20,859 nucleotides of DNA from a virus: the IMG/VR virus record IMGVR_UViG_3300042892_000324, positions 1 through 20,859 of that record; one strand, written 5' to 3'. A program made the position numbers and the translations under genes. Positions 5,338 to 9,899 of the stretch are shown one piece after another. The notes below the pieces were generated by a model that saw only the letters and a list, made by a program, of their open reading frames with translations, was not told where the DNA came from and made no database searches. Numbering within the stretch: position 1 is the stretch's first letter; each line of letters starts with the position of its first letter.

Positions 5338-5583
5338 TCAATAGTGGTGACGTGAGCCGGGATCGCAGAAGTCTGCATTGTCCGGAGTCCATTCTTCTTC
5401 CTCTTCGGGCTCTTCTTCCTCGTCCTCTACAAGGTCGTTAGCCAGCATCATCTCATGCACGGAACTCTCGCTGAGCCAGCTGAGGCACATGTCTGCCACA
5501 GCACGTGGGTCAAGCAGGCCCTCGTCCATCATCTCAAGCATCTTTGTAGTTGCAGGGCGAATCTTTGCGTACGAATTAAACAT
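5338..5583 (-). CDS. Very acidic conserved phage protein
   Basis: An 81-aa protein starting MFNSYAKIRPATTKMLEMMD. Residues 1-50 form a helical domain (LLDPRAVADMCLSWLSESSV) that I recall from other phages without a function. Residues 51-65 are an almost pure Glu/Asp run (VEDEEEEPEEEEEW). I count 22 acidic against 5 basic residues. The start at 5583 follows GGAG and a perfect promoter; the longer frame from 5637 starts in the promoter. The charge would fit a DNA mimic or a decoy for a host protein, but this is untested. Confidence 0.78.
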   Translation of the reverse strand: MFNSYAKIRPATTKMLEMMDEGLLDPRAVADMCLSWLSESSVHEMMLANDLVEDEEEEPEEEEEWTPDNADFCDPGSRHHY

Positions 5584-5608
5584 ATTAGCTCCTTGTTGCG
5601 ATGTATGT

Positions 5609-5637
5609 ATTATAACAGGTTTTACCAACCCTGTCAA
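5609..5637 (-). promoter_or_regulatory. Consensus sigma70 promoter
   Basis: TTGACA (5637-5632), 17-bp spacer, TATAAT (5614-5609), minus strand. The -35 box lies mostly in the loop of a 6-bp hairpin (5627-5647). Confidence 0.92.
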
Positions 5638-5647
5638 CCGAAGGGTT
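5627..5647 (-). terminator. Small hairpin at stop codon, -35 box in its loop
   Basis: AACCCT (5627-5632) pairs with AGGGTT (5642-5647). The stem begins within the TAA stop of the upstream gene. A second hairpin-like word, GGTAAAACC, follows. There is no long U-run, so it is weak as a terminator. Confidence 0.5.
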
Positions 5648-6008
5648 ATTCAACGCCCACAGACACATCGACCTCAATATCTGTAACGTCGCCAGCGAGA
5701 TCGAACTTCAAGCCCGTCACTGCCGCGCCGTAGTTAACTGCCTTGAGACGCTCGCGAATCATGCTTTCAAGATCGCCCATCATGTCGCCAATGAAGTCAG
5801 TGGCACTGTCTTTTACGCCTTTCAGCGTCTCATTGACGCTTGCCCGTGTAATGTCGCTGCCGCTCTCGCCGTCCATGATCATCTCAATGAACGCTTCTGT
5901 CTGGCTGATCAAGGCCTGCTCTACGATAGCGTTGACCAGTTCCCGTTTAGCCCACAGCACTTCAACGGCTTTGAAAGTCTGCTCACCTGCTTTGTATACC
6001 ACTGTCAT
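5646..6008 (-). CDS. Protein of unknown function, 120 aa
   Basis: Starts MTVVYKAGEQTFKAVEVLWA. Mostly helical in the middle (LVNAIVEQALISQTEAFIEM, DFIGDMMGDLESMIRERLKA) with a beta-rich end (GAAVTGLKFDLAGDVTDIEV). No family recognised. The ATG at 6008 follows AGGAG and a perfect promoter with a leader of about 20 nt. It stands alone in its unit. Confidence 0.75.
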   Translation of the reverse strand: MTVVYKAGEQTFKAVEVLWAKRELVNAIVEQALISQTEAFIEMIMDGESGSDITRASVNETLKGVKDSATDFIGDMMGDLESMIRERLKAVNYGAAVTGLKFDLAGDVTDIEVDVSVGVE

Positions 6009-6034
6009 TTGCTTCTCCTGTTGAACAAGTATGT

Positions 6035-6063
6035 ATTATAACACCAAAGTGCAGGGCTGTCAA
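6035..6063 (-). promoter_or_regulatory. Consensus sigma70 promoter
   Basis: TTGACA (6063-6058), 17-bp spacer, TATAAT (6040-6035), minus strand. The -35 box is entirely in the loop of a 9-bp hairpin. Confidence 0.92.
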
Positions 6064-6075
6064 TAACCCTGCACT
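6048..6075 (-). terminator. Terminator-like hairpin with the next -35 box in its loop
   Basis: AGTGCAGGG (6048-6056) and CCCTGCACT (6067-6075) are perfect inverted 9-mers with a 10-nt loop containing TTGACA. In minus-strand RNA the tail reads UUUGGUGUU, moderately U-rich. It follows the stop of the gene at 6084-6356 by 8 nt. Confidence 0.72.
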
Positions 6076-6083
6076 CTGTAGGG

Positions 6084-6356
6084 TCAAGCCGTTTCCAGCA
6101 TGTTAGCAGGCACCCTCCACAAGCCCTGCGGAGTACGCACAGTGACGAACTTGATAGCGATCTTGTCAACTGTGCCAATGAGGGTCACACCGCTCTTTGT
6201 ACTAGTGAACTTGACTGTGGCACCCAGGCGAAGCGATCGCTTGTTGGTCTCTGTAAGGCGTGCTCGGGCAAACTTCACAGCGTCGATGATGCTGGACAGT
6301 TGCTCGTTAGTGAAGTTGCCTGCGAGGATCTCTGCGTTAACTGTTTGAATAGACAT
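6084..6356 (-). CDS. Conserved phage protein with SH3-like C-terminal half
   Basis: A 90-aa protein starting MSIQTVNAEILAGNFTNEQL. Residues 17-40 form a helix (LSSIIDAVKFARARLTETNK). Residues 43-88 (LRLGATVKFTSTKSGVTLIG, then WRVPANMLE) read as a small beta barrel of the SH3/Tudor type. The same architecture, including the WRVPANML ending, recurs in phage proteins, with no role known to me. The start at 6356 follows GGAG and the promoter at 6384-6413. Confidence 0.78.
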   Translation of the reverse strand: MSIQTVNAEILAGNFTNEQLSSIIDAVKFARARLTETNKRSLRLGATVKFTSTKSGVTLIGTVDKIAIKFVTVRTPQGLWRVPANMLETA

Positions 6357-6383
6357 TCAATGCTCCTTAGTGTGTAAGTGTAT

Positions 6384-6413
6384 ATTATACGGTAAAACCA
6401 ATAACCTTGTCAA
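6384..6413 (-). promoter_or_regulatory. Sigma70 promoter with 18-bp spacer, inside a gene
   Basis: TTGACA (6413-6408), an 18-bp spacer and TATAAT (6389-6384), minus strand. The whole promoter is coding sequence for the last codons of the upstream gene, whose TAA stop (6387-6385) lies in the -10 box. It is the only promoter of the set with an 18-bp spacer. Confidence 0.85.
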
Positions 6414-6546
6414 CCATCGGGTTTTTACGAGCCACAGACCGCCATGCCCGATTGGCCTTGGCGTATTGCTGGGCGTTTGTAGTAAAGCCCGGGAATCGAG
6501 TCCTTGCCCAGATCACGAAGTTCAGTCGTTCAATCTCGTTCTTCAT
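6385..6546 (-). CDS. Small basic protein whose end encodes a promoter
   Basis: A 53-aa protein starting MKNEIERLNFVIWARTRFPG and ending MVDKVIGFTV, basic and aromatic. No family recognised. GGAG lies 6 nt before the ATG at 6546, and the start overlaps the upstream stop by one base (TGATG), so coupling is likely. An earlier in-frame ATG at 6582 lies inside the upstream gene and lacks a site. Its last nine codons contain the downstream promoter, which limits what this C-terminus can be. Confidence 0.7.
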   Translation of the reverse strand: MKNEIERLNFVIWARTRFPGFTTNAQQYAKANRAWRSVARKNPMVDKVIGFTV

Positions 6547-6827
6547 CACATGCTCCAGTAGAGTTCGCTTGAAGGATCGCATGAGCGGGGAGTGTCCGTT
6601 GGGATCTGCACATCTACGCCCGTCATTAGGTTCTTGACAGTCTTCATTGTAGGGAAGTACTCAAAGCGGAAGCCCTTGCTTGCAGGGTACAGCCAGTAGA
6701 GTCCGTTGCACTCATGTCGCATAGCTTCCGCAGTACGATCTGCCCACACTGTAGTAGAGACCAGACGCTCGCCACTCTTGGTGCGCTTGTCTGCTTTATA
6801 AATGTACATGGTGTAGTCTTGTTTCAT
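6546..6827 (-). CDS. Conserved phage protein of unknown function
   Basis: A 93-aa protein starting MKQDYTMYIYKADKRTKSGE. The segments LVSTTVWADRT, KGFRFEYFPTMKTVKNLMTG, and the ending DTPRSCDPSSELYWSM are familiar from other phage genomes, but no function is attached. Two ATGs stand side by side (6830, 6827). GGAG is only 2 nt from the first and 5 nt from the second, so I chose the second. The leader is short and comes from a perfect promoter. Confidence 0.78.
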   Translation of the reverse strand: MKQDYTMYIYKADKRTKSGERLVSTTVWADRTAEAMRHECNGLYWLYPASKGFRFEYFPTMKTVKNLMTGVDVQIPTDTPRSCDPSSELYWSM

Positions 6828-6849
6828 CATTGCTCCTTAGTGTGTGTCT

Positions 6850-6878
6850 ATTATAACATGGTTTTACCAGTTTGTCAA
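6850..6878 (-). promoter_or_regulatory. Consensus sigma70 promoter
   Basis: TTGACA (6878-6873), 17-bp spacer, TATAAT (6855-6850), minus strand. The upstream gene's TGA (6877-6875) lies within the -35 box. Confidence 0.92.
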
Positions 6879-7213
6879 TCCCCACGAACATCTGTGTTCA
6901 ATGCGGGCTTTACCATACGACGGATCTCAACTTCCCTCTTGTGAGCAGCCGCCTTGCCACGAATGACCTCGTGTACATAGACCTCGATCTCGCTCTTGTC
7001 AGCAAGTGTACGCAATTCAGCGCACAAGAGCCAGTTCTTAGTCTCAGTCTTGGCACGATAAAAGTGTTTTGCGGCACGACTCAAAACACTCTTGTTTACA
7101 GTGCTTTCAGTCTTAGCTGTGACGCCAATGTAGTTCTTGCCATTCACGACCAGCTCATAGATGATATGATTGCGGTCTACACGCTTCTTACGGGTTACTG
7201 TTTGTGTCGTCAT
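6875..7213 (-). CDS. GIY-YIG-like nuclease domain protein
   Basis: A 112-aa protein. Residues 17-19 (IIY) and 28-30 (YIG) with a 9-residue gap match the GIY-YIG nuclease core. Arg46/His50 (SRAAKHFYRA), Glu94 or Glu96 (KREVEIRRMV) and Asn106 in KPALN match the later core positions. It is a bare domain without an added DNA-binding module, so a phage-conserved small nuclease fits better than a full homing endonuclease. Targets and activity are unknown. The ATG at 7213 lies only 6 nt after the -10 box with no ribosome-binding site, so the message is probably leaderless. The longer frame from 7240 starts within the promoter. Confidence 0.75.
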   Translation of the reverse strand: MTTQTVTRKKRVDRNHIIYELVVNGKNYIGVTAKTESTVNKSVLSRAAKHFYRAKTETKNWLLCAELRTLADKSEIEVYVHEVIRGKAAAHKREVEIRRMVKPALNTDVRGD

Positions 7214-7219
7214 GTGTGT

Positions 7220-7248
7220 ATTATAGCAAGGTTTTACCAATCAGTCAA
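7220..7248 (-). promoter_or_regulatory. Near-consensus sigma70 promoter, leaderless arrangement
   Basis: TTGACT (7248-7243), 17-bp spacer, TATAAT (7225-7220), minus strand. The start codon (7213-7211) coincides with the expected transcription start. Confidence 0.85.
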
Positions 7249-7286
7249 CCAAAGACCCTACACGATCTCTGTGTTCAAAATACAAC

Positions 7287-7315
7287 AAGACAGGCACTCC
7301 AAAAGATGCTATAAT
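7287..7315 (+). promoter_or_regulatory. Divergent plus-strand sigma70 promoter
   Basis: AAGACA (7287-7292), 17-bp spacer, TATAAT (7310-7315). The sequence after the -10 box (ACATACTTAAACAACAAAGGA) resembles the leaders of the minus-strand cassettes, so this is the same promoter family in reverse orientation. Confidence 0.75.
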
Positions 7316-7341
7316 ACATACTTAAACAACAAAGGAAGCAC

Positions 7342-7593
7342 ATGTCAAAAGTATACACTGCAAACACTGCAAAAGCTAAAATTGTATATAATAAAGAAAA
7401 AGAAGTATATACTATTATCTGCGCTTTTAATGTTACAGAAAAAACAGATAAAGGTGCATATAAGTTTCCCACTCGTGCTAAATGCGACTTTGTTAGCGGA
7501 GATTTTGTTTGGGAAACTATACAAAAAGATAAACTGCGTATTATCTCTACTGCAAAACAAACTATGCGTACAGATAATATTGAGTTTGTTTAA
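7342..7593 (+). CDS. Small basic protein of unknown function
   Basis: An 83-aa protein starting MSKVYTANTAKAKIVYNKEK and rich in Lys and Thr, with beta-strand-like segments (VYTIICAFNVTEKT, KCDFVSGDFVWET). No family recognised. AAGGA lies 6 nt before the ATG and a promoter of the local type lies at 7287-7315. It is the only plus-strand gene left of 9.9 kb and is more AT-rich than the minus-strand genes. A hairpin at 7605-7625 follows its stop by 11 nt. Confidence 0.75.
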   Translation: MSKVYTANTAKAKIVYNKEKEVYTIICAFNVTEKTDKGAYKFPTRAKCDFVSGDFVWETIQKDKLRIISTAKQTMRTDNIEFV

Positions 7594-7604
7594 AAGATAA
7601 TCCA

Positions 7605-7625
7605 GATAATCAGTTATTGATTATC
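7605..7625 (+). terminator. Hairpin after the plus-strand gene
   Basis: GATAATCA (7605-7612) and TGATTATC (7618-7625) form a perfect 8-bp stem with a 5-nt loop, 11 nt after the stop at 7593. There is no U-run, so it is a terminator by position only. Confidence 0.45.
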
Positions 7626-7634
7626 TACATAATA

Positions 7635-7721
7635 GACTATACTGTATATAGTGAGATAATACTCCAATATACCAGTATAGTCATTATATATCCCGTATAT
7701 ACGCAAGTGTCATTATACGGG
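7635..7721. repeat. AT-rich inverted repeats and palindromes
   Basis: GACTATACTG (7635-7644) and CAGTATAGTC (7673-7682) are perfect 10-bp inverted copies. CCCGTATA (7692-7699) and TATACGGG (7714-7721) are perfect 8-bp copies. CGTATATACG (7694-7703) is a 10-bp palindrome, and ATATACGTATAT at 8307-8318 is a 12-bp one. No gene lies here; replication-origin or protein-binding sites are possible. Confidence 0.6.
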
Positions 7722-7906
7722 CCCGCAGACCTTGTTCCTGCTCAATGAGCTAGACTTTGCCGCTTACCACATTCCGGCCGGTCTTTCACTGTATAGTACA
7801 CAGGTCTAGGACTTCTGCTCATGTACTTGGTCCCCACTCCCATCCGGTAAGCGACTGTGGTTAAGCTCATACACTACCTATACAGTTACGGTTTTCTCTA
7901 CTGTAT
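7722..7906 (-). ncRNA. Second candidate structured RNA
   Basis: Nested stems enclose this stretch. The outer one pairs ATGAGCT (7745-7751) with AGCTCAT (7864-7870). The inner one pairs CGCTTACC (7761-7768) with GGTAAGCG (7846-7853). A hairpin inside (7789-7803) has a G-U pair only in minus-strand RNA, which favours that strand. ATACAGT/ACTGTAT (7880-7886, 7900-7906) forms a 5' hairpin. A weak promoter, TTGCCC-17-TATACT, lies at 7913-7941 on the minus strand. There is no reading frame of note. It could instead be a structured replication origin. Confidence 0.45.
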
Positions 7907-7912
7907 GCGTAT

Positions 7913-7941
7913 AGTATAACATCATTAGCTAGTTTGGGCAA
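7913..7941 (-). promoter_or_regulatory. Weak sigma70-like promoter
   Basis: TTGCCC (7941-7936), 17-bp spacer, TATACT (7918-7913), minus strand. Four of six and five of six bases match. It is placed correctly to start the candidate RNA at 7722-7906. Confidence 0.4.
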
Positions 7942-8163
7942 CTGTGGGGCTGAAAAACCCTGCTAATAACCGGTGTATTTCCAGCATTTCTGTGGCGAAA
8001 ATGCCACTTTTCCAGCATAAGATGCTGTGGTTTGGCTGTGGATTCACCGTGATTTCTAGGGTGCGGGCTGTGGTGGGGCCATGGTGAAGAGAGGTTATCG
8101 TAAAATGGTTTTCACCGTTCTCCCACAATTCTCTTAGGTTCCCCCACCGTGCCCCCAGACCAT
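7942..8163. other. Gene-free stretch with small hairpins
   Basis: I see no supported gene. It holds GTGGC/GCCAC (7992-8007) followed by TTTT on the plus strand, CAGCAT/ATGCTG (8013-8027), and a pair GGTGAA ... TTCACC around 8084-8129. The word CACCGT recurs three times. These may be terminator or binding-site remnants; nothing more can be said. Confidence 0.4.
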
Positions 8164-8296
8164 TACAGCGGGGTATTTGCATATACAGTATCACGCTACT
8201 ACACTAATCTCTTATAGTGTTACAGCGGGGTATTTGCATGTATGCACTCATAAGAAACCCGCAGAGCCTATTATAGCTACAGCGGGGTTTTTACTT
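8164..8296. repeat. Three direct repeats with a 57-bp period
   Basis: TACAGCGGGGTATTTGCAT occurs at 8164-8182 and again at 8221-8239. A diverged third copy (TACAGCGGGGTTTTTACTT) lies at 8278-8296. Start-to-start distance is exactly 57 bp both times, while the sequence between is mostly unlike. This looks like iterons or binding sites rather than a simple tandem duplication. Confidence 0.65.
8250..8295 (-). terminator. Bidirectional terminator-like hairpin
   Basis: CCCGC (8258-8262) pairs with GCGGG (8282-8286), extended by AAA/TTT with one bulge. It is followed by U-rich tails in both directions (UUUCUU on the minus strand, UUUUU on the plus). It lies 36 nt after the stop of the minus-strand gene ending at 8326. 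The third 57-bp-spaced repeat overlaps it. Confidence 0.55.
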
Positions 8297-8325
8297 GTAT
8301 ATGTGTATATACGTATATGTTTAGT

Positions 8326-9057
8326 TTAGAACTTAATCCATGTCCAGTCCATACCGTGTACAGGTGTTAGTCCCACATGACTTCTTGGTATAAAGTATTT
8401 GTCCGTGGTGATCTGTAATTGATCCACTAGATTACTATATACGCTGTCAACCATTACTAGACTTTCTGCGCCTTCTATGATCTTTAGCCAGTCGAAGATA
8501 CTGTCAGTTTCCGCTTTGATATACACTGTTTGCCAGTCGCTGGGTATTATACTGGGATCGAAGTTGGCTGTGTGATCGCTGCCTTCTAGATGTACTACTG
8601 CGTATTTTTCATTGGTAATGATCTTGTCATATAGACGTTGTTCTCTTTGTGCATCACGTTGAATACACTCGCTAAGTTTCCACTTGTTTAAGAATGGTAC
8701 GCCCGCTTTGATGTACTTGTATTGATCAAACTTGGTCTGTTGAAAGTACAGTTCTTCGTGGAATTTATGGCCCGTCAGTGCTTGATACAGGGGGATGATC
8801 TCGTCACAATGAAAGTTCTTCAGGGCCTTCATGGGTTGGTCGTAGAAGAAACTGCCCGGGTCTGTTTGTACTGGAATCCATTTGATCCAGGGGACTGTGT
8901 GTTCAAAGTGCGAGATGAATTCACTGCATATGGGCCACAGGCAGTCCCAGCCTTGATCGTGGTAAAATTTAGCTATGGGCAGAGCTATCACTATGTCGCC
9001 TAGACCTCTTGATTGTACTATGCCCAGTTTGGGTCTACGTGGAGATTTTGCTGTCAT
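8326..9057 (-). CDS. GT9/heptosyltransferase-like glycosyltransferase
   Basis: A 243-aa protein starting MTAKSPRRPKLGIVQSRGLG. The GLGDIVIALPIAKFYHDQGW segment (about residues 19-38) matches the opening Rossmann-like strand and loop of GT-B fold heptosyltransferases (GT9), and the C-terminal part (VVHLEGSDH, AESLVMVDSVYSNL) matches their nucleotide-sugar half. It is shorter than bacterial enzymes (about 320-350 aa), as is common for phage relatives. It would transfer a sugar to a surface glycan; donor and acceptor are unknown. I chose the start at 9057; an alternative at 9105 has AGGAA upstream but overlaps the neighbour by 40 nt. It lies 8 nt behind a paralogue, so they form an operon. Confidence 0.72.
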   Translation of the reverse strand: MTAKSPRRPKLGIVQSRGLGDIVIALPIAKFYHDQGWDCLWPICSEFISHFEHTVPWIKWIPVQTDPGSFFYDQPMKALKNFHCDEIIPLYQALTGHKFHEELYFQQTKFDQYKYIKAGVPFLNKWKLSECIQRDAQREQRLYDKIITNEKYAVVHLEGSDHTANFDPSIIPSDWQTVYIKAETDSIFDWLKIIEGAESLVMVDSVYSNLVDQLQITTDKYFIPRSHVGLTPVHGMDWTWIKF

Positions 9058-9065
9058 ATTGTTGA

Positions 9066-9824
9066 TTAAAAGTATTCGCCGCGGGGATGATCCGGGAACC
9101 AGCATTCATTGCGTTCCTGTGGTAGATCTCTGCGTAGTTCACAGGCCCAGTCCGCTCCCAGTCCTATGGCCAGACTCAAACCTAGGCTTTGATTGCCCAC
9201 GAATTGTTCCGCACCCGCAATGACTTCAGCCAACTCCAGTAGGGTCTCTGTGGGATGATAGGGTATGGCCCAGTTGGCAAATTTACAGAACTCTTGGTGC
9301 TCTTCGGGTAGACCCACAAACACAGCTCGATCTTCTGCTTGATCACGAATGGCTGTCCAACCTGTTAGACTGTCGGGACTGTTCCAACGAGCGGACCTGT
9401 TGACCACTATTTCCGCAATGGGCGTGGGCTTGGGCACGGTGAGCCAGGGTTGATTGCGTAAAATTGTGCGCAGACCCGGCTCTCGGATCTTGAATGCTTC
9501 TGCGTAGCAGTCCACATAGTTGCCCGGGTGACCCACGAACAAGGGTCTGAATAGATCCAAATTGTGCGTGATTTCCTCTTTGGGATCCAGTGCATCACAG
9601 CGTGTGATGTAGTCCTGGGCCAGGAAAAAGCTCTGCATGAAGTCTAGATCTTTTGGGGTCATGCGACCCTGATGGAATGGGTTTGGGGGGCTACCGTAGT
9701 AGTGTTGACCTATCCAGTCAACTTGATTGAGGTGTAGATAAAATTCTCCACCGCCAAAGTGACGCATTATGGGCAGAGCATATATGATGTCGCCCATGGT
9801 ACCTGAATGTTTGTATCGTTTCAT
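9066..9824 (-). CDS. Second GT9-like glycosyltransferase
   Basis: A 252-aa protein starting MKRYKHSGTMGDIIYALPIM, with the same GxxGDIIxALP signature as its neighbour but otherwise diverged. HFGGGEFYLHLNQVDWIGQH follows. The C-terminal half has strand-turn patterns typical of a GT-B fold (AVFVGLPEEHQEF, ELAEVIAGAEQFVGNQSLGL, where GNQSLG resembles the donor-binding loop). The start at 9824 has no clear ribosome-binding site; TTGACA at 9857-9852 lies 17 bp before a poor -10 (TACTAA), and ATTAAATA (9840-9833) faintly resembles a T4-type late promoter. It probably acts with its paralogue on one glycan. Confidence 0.72.
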   Translation of the reverse strand: MKRYKHSGTMGDIIYALPIMRHFGGGEFYLHLNQVDWIGQHYYGSPPNPFHQGRMTPKDLDFMQSFFLAQDYITRCDALDPKEEITHNLDLFRPLFVGHPGNYVDCYAEAFKIREPGLRTILRNQPWLTVPKPTPIAEIVVNRSARWNSPDSLTGWTAIRDQAEDRAVFVGLPEEHQEFCKFANWAIPYHPTETLLELAEVIAGAEQFVGNQSLGLSLAIGLGADWACELRRDLPQERNECWFPDHPRGEYF

Positions 9825-9870
9825 AATGTTAGTATTTAATCTAAGCTGATTTGTCAATGTCGAGATCAAG

Positions 9871-9878
9871 GATAAATA
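9871..9878 (+). promoter_or_regulatory. Possible T4-type late promoter
   Basis: GATAAATA differs from the T4 late consensus TATAAATA at one base and lies 22 nt before the first virion-like gene, where a late promoter is expected. A single short match is weak evidence. Confidence 0.35.
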
Positions 9879-9899
9879 TCACACTATTGTAACATCATT

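Noticed and set aside
6872-7600. A 242-codon plus-strand frame across the nuclease and the small plus-strand gene
   Set aside because: It covers both genes in other frames, lacks a ribosome-binding site, and its C-terminal part is the wrong frame of the gene at 7342.
7925-8194. An 89-codon minus-strand frame opening with GTG
   Set aside because: No ribosome-binding site, odd composition, overlap with hairpins and with the first 57-bp-spaced repeat, and no promoter in register. It is treated as noncoding.
8164-8296. CRISPR array
   Set aside because: Repeats recur at 57 bp, but there are only three 19-base copies, the third has diverged, and there is no palindromic repeat, leader or cas gene.
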